Shown here: piece by piece, positions 25,731 through 33,980 of the stretch
How positions within the stretch are numbered: the stretch's first letter is position 1
How the letters are laid out: every line of letters starts with the position of its first letter
Assembly: GCF_018861865.1 (NCBI RefSeq)
Contig: NZ_JAHLDV010000018.1
Location: forward strand, 1-57,036
Reading direction: 5' to 3'
Source of the DNA: Clostridium frigoris
Lineage (GTDB): Bacteria; Bacillota; Clostridia; Clostridiales; Clostridiaceae
Length of the DNA: 57,036 nt
Position numbers and translations under genes: made by a program
Notes under the pieces: generated by a model
What the model was told of the DNA's origin: nothing
The model's database searches: none
The model's input: the letters and a program-made list of their open reading frames with translations, nothing else

Positions 25731-27164
25731 ATGAAAGATACAAAAAAACTTGGTTTATGGACGTTGGTAATGTTAATTTTTGTTCCAACATTCGGGTTTG
25801 GAAACATTGCTTCAAATGCAGTGACACTTGGACCCGCTGCTATTCCGTCATGGCTTATAGTTGCATTATTATTCTTTTTACCGTTATCAATAATGATAGC
25901 AGAACTTTCTTCTGCTAATAAAGACAAAGAGGGAGGTTTATACACTTGGATAGAATGCTCAATTGGACCCAAATGGGCATTTATTGGTACTTGGTCTTAC
26001 TTTGTTGCTAATTTATTTTATTTGCAAATGGTTTTTGCAAGAATACCAGTAATGATATCTTGGACTCTTTTTGGAGAAAATAGATTCAACGATGCTAATG
26101 CATATTTACTGCCTTGGTTAGGCTTTGGCCTGGCAATAGCACTAACATACATAGCTACAACTGGAGTTAAAAGATTTTCGAAAATCAGTGATTTAGGTGG
26201 AAAATTAACTTTAGCAGTTACAGTTATATTTATATTCTTTGCAATTGTTGGAGTATTGCTTGGAAAACAAGCATCTGCTACATCTTTCACAGCAGGCACA
26301 GTTATACCAAAATTTGATGCTGACTATTTTTCAACATTTTCATGGTTAATTCTTGCTGTTGCAGGGGCTGAGGTGGCAGGAACTTATATTAAGGATGTGG
26401 AAAATCCTAAAAAAGTTTTTCCAAAGGCTGTTCTTATAGCAACTGCATTTATAGCTGGAGCATACATACTTGGATCACTTGCAATATGTTTAGTTGCATC
26501 ACCTGAATTAATAAATGAAGCAGGAGTCAAGGATGCCGGTTATGTTGTTTATAAAATATTAGCAGAAAACTGGGGATTAAATGGTAAAATATTTGTTCGA
26601 ATATATGCTTTTATTTTAACTGTATCATCTATAGCAGCCTTTGTAGTATGGCTTGAATCTCCAATTAGAGCTATGTTCTCAGAGGTTCCCATTGGAACAT
26701 TTCCTGAATTTTTAACAAAAAAACGTGAAGATGGAACATTAGTTAATGCACTTTGGATTCAATGCATCATTCTATGTGTATTAATAATAGTACCACTTAT
26801 AGGATTAAATTCTATAGATACTCTTTTTAACACATTAACTACATTATCAGGTCTATGCCTTGCAATACCTTATATTGTTCTTGCAGCTGCATATTTAGTA
26901 TTTAGACTTAAAGGTAATGTACCTCCCTTTGTAATGTTAAAATCAAAGGCAGCTGTCATGGTAGCTTCAATTGTTGTTTTTATATTAGGTATACTTGCAT
27001 TCTTTGGAGCTGGATGGGGAAATATTGCAGGAGCTAAGAATTTCTCAGAAGCAATAGTCCCAATACTAAAGAATTATGGTGGACCAGTAGCATTTATAAT
27101 TTTTGGATTCTTTATATCATATTTAACAAAAACATTTTCTAAAAGTAAGATTAACGATAAATAG
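25731..27164 (+). CDS. APC superfamily amino acid permease/antiporter
   Basis: A 477-residue transporter with about 12 membrane segments. The first helix has FVPTFGFGNIASNAVTLGPAAIPSW, then ELSSANKDKEGGLYTWIE, the usual APC helix 1-3 pattern. The overall look (GGLYTW, VAGAEVAGTYIKDVENPKKVFPKA) is closest to glutamate/GABA-type exchangers (GadC/YjeM group). Substrate is not certain. Start at 25731 follows TAAGGAG; an upstream in-frame ATG lacks a ribosome site. Aspartate 4-decarboxylase lies 1.8 kb downstream on the same strand, so an acidic amino acid exchanger is a reasonable guess. Confidence 0.82.
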   Translation: MKDTKKLGLWTLVMLIFVPTFGFGNIASNAVTLGPAAIPSWLIVALLFFLPLSIMIAELSSANKDKEGGLYTWIECSIGPKWAFIGTWSYFVANLFYLQMVFARIPVMISWTLFGENRFNDANAYLLPWLGFGLAIALTYIATTGVKRFSKISDLGGKLTLAVTVIFIFFAIVGVLLGKQASATSFTAGTVIPKFDADYFSTFSWLILAVAGAEVAGTYIKDVENPKKVFPKAVLIATAFIAGAYILGSLAICLVASPELINEAGVKDAGYVVYKILAENWGLNGKIFVRIYAFILTVSSIAAFVVWLESPIRAMFSEVPIGTFPEFLTKKREDGTLVNALWIQCIILCVLIIVPLIGLNSIDTLFNTLTTLSGLCLAIPYIVLAAAYLVFRLKGNVPPFVMLKSKAAVMVASIVVFILGILAFFGAGWGNIAGAKNFSEAIVPILKNYGGPVAFIIFGFFISYLTKTFSKSKINDK

Positions 27165-27204
27165 ATATTACATGAAAATAGATAATAATAATTTATAGCA
27201 CAAA

Positions 27205-27252
27205 AATAATCTCATAGGACTTATTTTAAGTTATAAGTCTTATGAGATTATT
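27205..27252. terminator. Bidirectional terminator between convergent genes
   Basis: AATAATCTCATA-GGACTTA (27205-27223) pairs with TAAGTCT-TATGAGATTATT (27234-27252). The T-run is better on the minus strand, so it mainly ends the leftward peptidase gene. Confidence 0.82.
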
Positions 27253-27263
27253 AAATTTAACTC

Positions 27264-27911
27264 TTAGTTGAAATATGCAAGTCTAATTATATCTTTTGTA
27301 CGTCTTTGATTCCAAAGCGTATCTAAGTTTATTTTTCGATGCTCACCATAGGTGGATACTGAGATGTAATATATATTGTCTTTTAAGCTTAGTTCTAGAC
27401 CTGTTATAGTCATCCAATGCCAAGTATATTCTTTAAATTCCTTTATTGGATGTTTAAGAACTAAGAGGGCTACTGGAAGTCTTTGAGATAATGCATCTAA
27501 AATAAAGTTCACAGCTTTATCAATACTATTAGCACTGTAATCTAAAATATGAGGGGTTAAAGAAACATCTCTTTTTTTAGCAAAAGCTAAAACATTATCT
27601 GAAAATTGCTGAACAGAAGTAAGCCCAAAGATTCCTGGCTTTACGTATTTCCTGATTTCAATCATATGCAGGATAAAATCGTTTTTATTAATAATACCCG
27701 TGTAAGGGTATAGATTACCGTATTTATCTGGGGATGTTTTAGCTAGATATGCAGTTATATTAGCAGCAGCAACTGGACCACAACCACTAAGCTGATTAAG
27801 CTTTTTGGGGAACCAATATTGACTGCCGCCGTAATATGATGCTTCTAGGTCGGATATAGTAAAGTTAGTATCCTCAAGGTGAGTATAGTTTTGTGTTGTA
27901 AAATCTTCCAT
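27264..27911 (-). CDS. Cysteine peptidase C39-like protein
   Basis: A 215-residue protein with the papain-like arrangement of C39-like proteins: Cys in NQLSGCGPVAAANITAYL (about residue 44) and His in YTWHWMTITGLEL (about 164), followed by a polar region ISVSTYG. No signal peptide or membrane segment is seen, so it looks cytoplasmic or exported by another route. Its substrate is unknown. Start at 27911 follows AAGGGGTGAT. It is transcribed alone, convergent with the permease and divergent from the DUF1186 gene. Confidence 0.68.
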   Translation of the reverse strand: MEDFTTQNYTHLEDTNFTISDLEASYYGGSQYWFPKKLNQLSGCGPVAAANITAYLAKTSPDKYGNLYPYTGIINKNDFILHMIEIRKYVKPGIFGLTSVQQFSDNVLAFAKKRDVSLTPHILDYSANSIDKAVNFILDALSQRLPVALLVLKHPIKEFKEYTWHWMTITGLELSLKDNIYYISVSTYGEHRKINLDTLWNQRRTKDIIRLAYFN

Positions 27912-28090
27912 GGTTATCACCCCTTCGTATAAATTTTTAATAATTAAAAATTGTTGTAGTTAGTATATAATATACTACAATTTTTATAAGGTGTAAACAA
28001 GGTAACATCTTTGTATATATTATTAAAAATTTTAGTCGAAAATAAGATATAATATAGTGAACAAATTAAATGATGAAGGAGTTTTATTTT

Positions 28091-28942
28091 ATGAAAGAAT
28101 TACTTAAAGAAATTGAGTATAATAATGGTGAGTTTCCAGAGGCACAATTAAAAGAGATAATAAATCGTAGGGATGAGTTTATACCTGACTTACTTGAAAT
28201 ATTAAAAAATGCTAAAGAAAATTATGAAGAAATACTAGAAAAACCTGATTATTTTGCACATATATATGCAATATTTTTGTTAGCACAGTTTAAAGAAAAG
28301 AGGAGTCTTAAACCAATTATAGATTTGATTAGCATACCAAATGAAATATCAAATGATATTTATCGTGAGTACCTTACTGAGGATTTACATAGAATTTTAG
28401 CATCTGTTTGTGGTAGCGATACAGAGCCATTAAAAAAAATAGTGGAAGATAGTAGCATTAATGAATATGTTAGATGTGCTGCTATTAAATCTTTTATTGC
28501 GCTACTCGGTGAAGAAATTATATCTCAAGAGGATGTTATTGAATATTATAAGACTTTATTTGAAGGAAAACTTGAACGTGAATTTTCACAAGTTTGGAAT
28601 GAGCTTATATACGATTCGTGTGATGCAGGTCCTAGTGAATTATATGAACATATAAAAAAAGCTTATGGGTCCGAATTAGTTGATGAGGATTGTATATCAC
28701 TTGAGGAAGTAGAGGGCGCTATTAAAATCCATGATATAACAAAATTCGCGAATTTGAAGGCTGAAGGTTATTCGTTTTTTAATGATACTATAGCAGAACT
28801 AGGATGCTGGGATTGTTTTGCTAAAAAAGATAACAGTCCTAAATCTCAATTTATGTTAGGTGTTAGTAAGTTAAATAAAGGCAAAAGTAAAAATAAAAAA
28901 AAGCAGGTAAAGGCTACTAAAAAAAAGCAAAGGAAAAAATAG
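28091..28942 (+). CDS. DUF1186 domain protein
   Basis: A 283-residue, largely helical acidic protein matching the DUF1186 family: YNNGEFPEAQLKEIINRRDEFIPDLLEIL at the start, FAHIYAIFLLAQFKEKRSLKPII, then YREYLTEDLHRILASVCG. The repeats resemble HEAT-type helical pairs. The C-terminus is a Lys-rich tail (KGKSKNKKKQVKATKKKQRKK), replacing the SEC-C zinc motif of some relatives. Function is unknown. ATG 28091 follows AAGGAG; an earlier in-frame ATG lies ahead of that site. Confidence 0.8.
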   Translation: MKELLKEIEYNNGEFPEAQLKEIINRRDEFIPDLLEILKNAKENYEEILEKPDYFAHIYAIFLLAQFKEKRSLKPIIDLISIPNEISNDIYREYLTEDLHRILASVCGSDTEPLKKIVEDSSINEYVRCAAIKSFIALLGEEIISQEDVIEYYKTLFEGKLEREFSQVWNELIYDSCDAGPSELYEHIKKAYGSELVDEDCISLEEVEGAIKIHDITKFANLKAEGYSFFNDTIAELGCWDCFAKKDNSPKSQFMLGVSKLNKGKSKNKKKQVKATKKKQRKK

Positions 28943-28957
28943 TATAACAAATACTAG

Positions 28958-28996
28958 AATAAAATAGTATTAATTTAAAATACTATTTTATTGTTA
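28958..28996 (+). terminator. Weak terminator before the aspartate decarboxylase gene
   Basis: A 14-bp AT-rich perfect stem (28958-28971 with 28979-28992), followed by TTGTT. The T-run is short, so read-through into asdA is possible. Confidence 0.6.
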
Positions 28997-29012
28997 CATT
29001 AGGAGGAAAAAT

Positions 29013-30635
29013 ATGGATGAAATCGATGTTAAACGTAAAGAAATAGAACATATCTATGGCAAGGTAAGTCCGTTTGAACTTAAAAATAAATTAATTAACC
29101 TTGCAGAAGATTCAAAAGAAAAAGGTACACATACGTTACTAGATGCAGGTAGAGGTAATCCTAATTGGACAGCAGCAACTCCTCGAGAAGCTTTTTTTAC
29201 CTTTGGTCTTTTTTCAGTTTTAGAAACACGTAGAGTGTGGAATAATGACGACCTTGCTGGGATGCCAGAAAAATCTGGAATTGCAGATAGATTTCAAGAT
29301 TTTATTAAGAAAAATTCTAGTTATCCAGGATCTGAGCTTCTCAAAAAAATTATTGATTATGGAATAATATCCAAAGGGTTTAATTCGGATGATTGGGTAC
29401 ATGAACTTGCAGATGGGATTATTGGAGATAACTATCCACAACCTGATAGAATGCTTAAGCATGTAGAGAAAGTTGTTCATGATTACCTAGTTCAAGAGTT
29501 GTGCTATAAGGCTCCACCAGCTGGAAAATTCAAGCTATTTGCTGTAGAAGGTGCAACGGCTGGAATGTGTTATATATTTGATAGCTTAATAGCTAATAAT
29601 ATACTATCTATTGGTGATAAAGTTGCTTTAATGGCACCTATATTTACTCCTTATCTTGAGATTCCACATTTACCACGTTATAATTTTGATGTTGTGGAGC
29701 TTTTAGCTTCTGAGATGACTTCTAATGGAGCGCATACCTGGCAATACCCTAATGATCAAATTGAAAAACTTAGGGATCCATCTATAAAAGCTTTGTTTAT
29801 AGTAAATCCTAGCAATCCGCCATCTGTAGCAATGAAACCTGAAACAATTCAACTTATAAAAAGCATAGTTAAAAAAGATAATCCTAATTTAATGATTATT
29901 TCAGATGACGTTTACGGTACTTTTGTTGATAATTTCCGTTCATTAGTAGCTGATATGCCATATAATTCAATAGGTGTATATTCTTTTTCTAAATATTTCG
30001 GAGTAACAGGATGGCGCCTTGGTACTATTGCTCTTTATGAAGACAATGTATTTGATAAATTATTAAGAGAATTACCTGAAGACAAAAAAGAAAGGGCAAT
30101 GAGACGTTATTCTACATTATCAACTAATCCTGAACAAATTCCCTTTATTGATAGAATAGTAGCAGATAGTAGGCAAGTAGCACTAAACCATACGGCTGGT
30201 TTATCAACGCCTCAACAAATACAAATGGCATTTTTCTCTGTATTTTCATTGCTGGATAAAGAAAATAGATATAAAGAGCTTACTAAAGATATTTGCCACC
30301 GTAGGCAAGGGCTTTTATACAAAGGTTTGGGTTTAGAGCTTAGGCGAGATCCACTGGATGCAGCATATTATACAGAATTTGATTTGTTAGAGTGGGCACG
30401 CCACTATTATGGTAATGAGTTTGCACAGTATTTACAAAAAAAATATAAACCTGTGGATATCCTTTTTCGTTTAGCACAAGAATCTTCTATAGTGTTACTT
30501 AGTGGTGGTGGATTTCATGGACCAGAATGGTCAATTAGAATATCGCTCGCAAATCTTGATGATGAGTACTACAGTGAAATAGGAAGAGTACTACATAAGA
30601 TACTTAAGGAATATGTTACAGAGTGGAAGAACTAG
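29013..30635 (+). CDS. asdA: Bifunctional aspartate aminotransferase / aspartate 4-decarboxylase
   Basis: A 540-residue PLP enzyme converting aspartate to alanine and CO2. The sequence LLDAGRGNPNWTAATPREAFF near residues 43-63 and the long N-terminal region distinguish AsdA from ordinary class I aminotransferases. The PLP lysine is in YSFSKYFGVTGWRLG. The motif IVNPSNPPSVAM and the C-terminal SIRISLANLDDEYYSEIG are also typical. Full length. AGGAGGA precedes the start. In bacteria with an aspartate/alanine exchanger this reaction consumes a proton and can help pH or energy balance; the APC permease at 25.7-27.2 kb is a candidate but not adjacent. Confidence 0.92.
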   Translation: MDEIDVKRKEIEHIYGKVSPFELKNKLINLAEDSKEKGTHTLLDAGRGNPNWTAATPREAFFTFGLFSVLETRRVWNNDDLAGMPEKSGIADRFQDFIKKNSSYPGSELLKKIIDYGIISKGFNSDDWVHELADGIIGDNYPQPDRMLKHVEKVVHDYLVQELCYKAPPAGKFKLFAVEGATAGMCYIFDSLIANNILSIGDKVALMAPIFTPYLEIPHLPRYNFDVVELLASEMTSNGAHTWQYPNDQIEKLRDPSIKALFIVNPSNPPSVAMKPETIQLIKSIVKKDNPNLMIISDDVYGTFVDNFRSLVADMPYNSIGVYSFSKYFGVTGWRLGTIALYEDNVFDKLLRELPEDKKERAMRRYSTLSTNPEQIPFIDRIVADSRQVALNHTAGLSTPQQIQMAFFSVFSLLDKENRYKELTKDICHRRQGLLYKGLGLELRRDPLDAAYYTEFDLLEWARHYYGNEFAQYLQKKYKPVDILFRLAQESSIVLLSGGGFHGPEWSIRISLANLDDEYYSEIGRVLHKILKEYVTEWKN

Positions 30636-30761
30636 GTAGTTAATATCATACATAATTAGAAAATAAGGTATAACGATGTTTTGTTATGCCTTTTCTAATT
30701 TAAACTGTTGATTTTAAATATATTTAAGACATAATTATGATGAAGGGAGCAGTGTATAGAA

Positions 30762-32015
30762 ATGTTTAAACGTTACGTATGCGGTGGTGATTGCGAAGCA
30801 TATTTTAATAATTTGTTTAACTCTTTGGATGAGGGTTTTCTGATGAATGAGATTATTTTGGGAAGTGATAGGATACCCATAAGCTTTAAAATATTAGAAG
30901 CTAATAATTTTTTTGAAGATATATTTGGAGTGAGAAGAGATGATATTAGAGGTAAAACAATTAATGAAGTATACCCTGATATAGATTCAAAATGGATTGA
31001 AACATGTGGGCGAGTCGCACTAAGTGGTAAAAGTGTACAACATAATATATATATTAAAACTCTAGACAAGCATTTTAAGGCTAATATTATTAGTCCAATT
31101 AAAGGTCAGTTTATTGTTTTATTTAATGATATTACAGACATTGTGAAAGCTAATGAAGTGTTGAAAAAATACTTTATACTGTTTGAGAATGCTAAGGATA
31201 TAATTTTTTATCTTAAATCAGATGGAAGCATTATTGATGCAAATAAAACTGCGGTAGAAAAATATGGTTACTCACGTGAAGAATTTTTGAATATGAAATT
31301 ACAACAATTAAGAGAGCCTTCAACAATGAAAAATTATAATGCACAAATGGAGATGTCAGCTTCAGAAGGAATAATGTATGAAGGTCTCAATCTTAAAAAG
31401 GACGGTACAATTTTCCCTGTAGAAGTAAGCTCACAAACTACAGAAATAAATGGTGAATTGTTTCGAATTCATATTATTCGTGATATTACGCAAAGGAAAG
31501 AATCTGAAGAAAAAATTAAGTACCTTGCAAATTATGATGCTTTAACAGAGATTCCAAATAGAGGTTTTTTTATGTATCAATTTGAAAAAATATTAAACCA
31601 ATCAAAAATAAATAAATCTAAATTTGCAGTGTTACTTTTTGACGTAGATAAATTTAAATTAATAAATGACATGCATGGCCACAATGAAGGGGATGAAGTC
31701 TTGAAAAAAGTAGCAAAAAGGCTAAAAGAAGCTGTAAGAAATACAGATATAGTTGGAAGACTTGGTGGAGATGAGTTTCTTGTGATTCAACCTTTTATAA
31801 AAGGCAAAGAGGATGTTTTAATGATTGCAGATAGAATACTTAAGTCTGTGGTTAAACCTGTAAAATGGAATAATGTCAATTTGAATGTACATATAAGCAT
31901 AGGAATTACTATTTATCCTGATGGGTCAGACAATACGCAAGGGTTAATTCATAATGCGGATAGTGCCATGTATTTTACTAAGAAAAAAGGTGGTAATTCT
32001 TATAGCTTCTATTAA
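30762..32015 (+). CDS. PAS-GGDEF diguanylate cyclase
   Basis: A 417-residue soluble protein with no membrane segment. Two PAS-like domains occupy about 20-130 and 135-250 (second one: FENAKDIIFYLKSDGSIIDANKTAVEKYGYSREEF, and the PAC-like HIIRDITQRKESEEKI). A GGDEF domain follows from about 255, with DVDKFKLIND and RLGGDEF; an RxxD product-inhibition site lies five residues upstream (RNTD). It should make c-di-GMP in response to a PAS-bound cue. The start has GAAGGGAG upstream. It is monocistronic. Confidence 0.9.
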   Translation: MFKRYVCGGDCEAYFNNLFNSLDEGFLMNEIILGSDRIPISFKILEANNFFEDIFGVRRDDIRGKTINEVYPDIDSKWIETCGRVALSGKSVQHNIYIKTLDKHFKANIISPIKGQFIVLFNDITDIVKANEVLKKYFILFENAKDIIFYLKSDGSIIDANKTAVEKYGYSREEFLNMKLQQLREPSTMKNYNAQMEMSASEGIMYEGLNLKKDGTIFPVEVSSQTTEINGELFRIHIIRDITQRKESEEKIKYLANYDALTEIPNRGFFMYQFEKILNQSKINKSKFAVLLFDVDKFKLINDMHGHNEGDEVLKKVAKRLKEAVRNTDIVGRLGGDEFLVIQPFIKGKEDVLMIADRILKSVVKPVKWNNVNLNVHISIGITIYPDGSDNTQGLIHNADSAMYFTKKKGGNSYSFY

Positions 32016-32047
32016 TATGAATTTAATATACATATTTTAAGTGATGG

Positions 32048-32092
32048 CTGCTTCTAAAGGTAAATAATTACCTTTAGAAGCAGTTTATTTTA
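32048..32092 (+). terminator. Terminator after the PAS-GGDEF gene
   Basis: A perfect 16-bp stem (32048-32063 with 32068-32083) with a four-base loop and TTTATTTTA afterwards. It lies between convergent genes. Confidence 0.9.
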
Positions 32093-32834
32093 TGTCAGCT
32101 AAAGTTTTAAAATCTGGGCGTGCAGCTGAGTCTAGTAAGTAAGCTGATGTAGTTGCGTCTTTTATTCTAAATTTATTTAATTCACTAATCATTTCATCAG
32201 CATCTCCGATTCCAATGCCATGTCCAAAATAAAGACCATTACTTAGGTCTATAACATTTTCCCCTTGCCACTCTGGTTCTACTGGATCTACATCTGGATT
32301 ATAAAAATATCTTCTATCTCCTGGGAAATAATCACTCCTTTTTTTTATATATCCGACATCCTCAAGAAGGGTATCTATATAATGCCAATTCATTAATTGT
32401 ATAGTTGGAAACAATTTATTAAAAAGACTGGGAGCATATATATTAAGTAATGCTTGATAATAAATAATAATCATTGCTGTTGCACATTCAGTGCCATATT
32501 TAGCACTATTTATAGAGATATCCTTAATAGCATCACTAGGAGTTACTCCTTTTTTTAATATAAAACCACCTTCATTAGTACGTCTCCAATAATTAGGATT
32601 ACACATCGATTTACGAAAGGTTCTGAATTCCATATATCCTTTATTCATATTTTTAGCAGCAATAACAATACTATATCGAAGATTTAACTCGAATTTAAAT
32701 TGAGTCAATGAGCCATATTCATATGTGGATTTACTTAAATCCATTTTAGCTATAATATATTTTTCAATATCATTTGGATTATAATCTTGTATAAAAGTAT
32801 TAACATTAACAACATTTCCAGAAATTATTATCAT
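32085..32834 (-). CDS. tgl: Protein-glutamine gamma-glutamyltransferase (spore coat transglutaminase)
   Basis: A 249-residue bacterial transglutaminase that cross-links spore coat proteins through Gln-Lys bonds. The catalytic Cys117 is in KYGTECATAM; other family marks are SMCNPNYWRRTNEGGF, FNKLFPTIQLMNWHY, PGDRRYFYNPDVD and EWQGENVIDL. Length and order match B. subtilis Tgl (245 residues, Cys116). AAGGAGG lies upstream of the start. The 253-residue gene lies 59 bases upstream on the same strand, with a perfect palindrome between them. Expression is expected in the mother cell late in sporulation; I could not assign a sigma-K promoter. Confidence 0.92.
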   Translation of the reverse strand: MIIISGNVVNVNTFIQDYNPNDIEKYIIAKMDLSKSTYEYGSLTQFKFELNLRYSIVIAAKNMNKGYMEFRTFRKSMCNPNYWRRTNEGGFILKKGVTPSDAIKDISINSAKYGTECATAMIIIYYQALLNIYAPSLFNKLFPTIQLMNWHYIDTLLEDVGYIKKRSDYFPGDRRYFYNPDVDPVEPEWQGENVIDLSNGLYFGHGIGIGDADEMISELNKFRIKDATTSAYLLDSAARPDFKTLADIK

Positions 32835-32857
32835 CTACTAACCTCCTTAAGATTCTT

Positions 32858-32875
32858 GATAGTGTTAACACTATC
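32858..32875. promoter_or_regulatory. Perfect 18-bp palindrome between the 253-residue gene and tgl
   Basis: GATAGTGTTAACACTATC reads the same on both strands. In RNA it would be a seven-pair hairpin with a TTAA loop just ahead of the tgl ribosome site. It could be a dimeric regulator site or an mRNA processing/stability hairpin. Confidence 0.55.
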
Positions 32876-32893
32876 TTTGGGTTTGTTATTAAA

Positions 32894-33655
32894 TTATAAA
32901 AAACCAAACCTAACCTCCGCCGTGTTTATTTGCTTAATTATAGATTGGTTAATCCATGATCTCCATAAATATTTATTTTCATAATGAATTTTAAGGGAGA
33001 AGTTTGATAATAGTTGTTTGTTGTCATAATCTAATTTATTAAAATAATTAGATAAGCTGGTTTCCTTTTGTGTTAATGGTATGAAGGGAATACCAGTATT
33101 CACTGATACCCGTTTGCATAGATATTTGGCATCGATTGCTAGGCAATAAGGCTTAGGATTACTTTCTCTTTGAAAACTTTCTCCTGTAAAATATAAAAAG
33201 GGATAGTTTTCTTTAAGATAGCAAACGAAAGATATATAGTTGTCTTTGATATATTCTCCACGCGTAATATCAATGGAAGGCACAAAGTCTAGAAGCTTTC
33301 CAGCTAATTTAACATCAGCTATGTCCTCTGAATCTAAGTAATTTGCAATTAACATTAAACTGTGTGGATCTCTTGCTTGAAAAAAAGCCCATATTAGGTC
33401 ATGATTAAATAGACCTTTTCTGTTTCTAGAAAAAATAGTATCTACTATAGTAGGTAAAATTGTTTTATCATTGTGAGTCTTTATTAAAAGTGAAGCAGTA
33501 ACGTCCAAAATTTCATCATGCTCGTCACTTAATTCACGGCTTGATATGCAGCTTTCAAACATGTCTTTTAAAGCAGGATAGGCTATGTCCCTATAATTGG
33601 AATGTAAATACGCAAGTTTAGAAAAACTTGAGTCATTGGTATTAGTTATTCGCAT
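32894..33655 (-). CDS. Hypothetical protein in operon with tgl
   Basis: A 253-residue soluble protein I do not recognise. The N-terminal two thirds look helical and repeat-like (FSKLAYLHSNYRDIAYPALKDMFESC, then LDVTASLLIKTHNDKTILPTIVDTIF, then FFQARDPHSLMLIANYLDSEDI), resembling HEAT-type pairs. The C-terminal third, from about 165, is different and rich in Tyr, Asn and Lys. No signal peptide is present. AAAGGAGGAG precedes the start. Being first in a unit with tgl suggests a sporulation or coat role, possibly a transglutaminase substrate or partner; that is inference only. Confidence 0.7.
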   Translation of the reverse strand: MRITNTNDSSFSKLAYLHSNYRDIAYPALKDMFESCISSRELSDEHDEILDVTASLLIKTHNDKTILPTIVDTIFSRNRKGLFNHDLIWAFFQARDPHSLMLIANYLDSEDIADVKLAGKLLDFVPSIDITRGEYIKDNYISFVCYLKENYPFLYFTGESFQRESNPKPYCLAIDAKYLCKRVSVNTGIPFIPLTQKETSLSNYFNKLDYDNKQLLSNFSLKIHYENKYLWRSWINQSIIKQINTAEVRFGFL

Positions 33656-33770
33656 ATAATCTCCTCCTTTATTTCTTATTCTAGATTTTAATATATATAA
33701 AGCAACATACTATATAATATTATTAATAGGGTCATTTTGTTAAAGTTATTATTAAATAAGATAATGAGAA

Positions 33771-33798
33771 TTGACATTGGTATTGAATGGAGTATAAA
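33771..33798 (+). promoter_or_regulatory. Promoter directly ahead of repeat copy 2
   Basis: TTGACA (33771-33776), 16 bases, TATAAA (33793-33798). The predicted start is about 33805, nine bases before the repeat, so the repeat would form the very beginning of the transcript. The rest of 33656-33770 is AT-rich and I see no gene in it. Confidence 0.7.
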
Positions 33799-33813
33799 TG
33801 TATAATGATTAGT

Positions 33814-33954
33814 GTTAAATCATCTCCTGCGGAGCTGAAATATTAACAACTTTGGAAGCAGATTTAGACTGCCACCAAAGCAATTTTTCTAGGCTAGACA
33901 ACTGCCACTTATAGAAGATGGCAGACTTGAAGCTTCCAAAATGTTGTTAAATAA
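33814..33954 (+). repeat. 141-bp dispersed structured repeat, copy 2
   Basis: Same length, ends and fold as copy 1 at 4165-4305. Substitutions are seen at the hairpin loop near 33829, at two adjacent bases before the CTGCCA arm, and at two single positions further inside. It lies between a good promoter (33771-33798) and the start of the DMT transporter gene at 33981, with no terminator after it. It is thus placed as a 5' leader. Confidence 0.85.
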
Positions 33955-33980
33955 ATAGATAAGAAAGGATTTTGATTATT

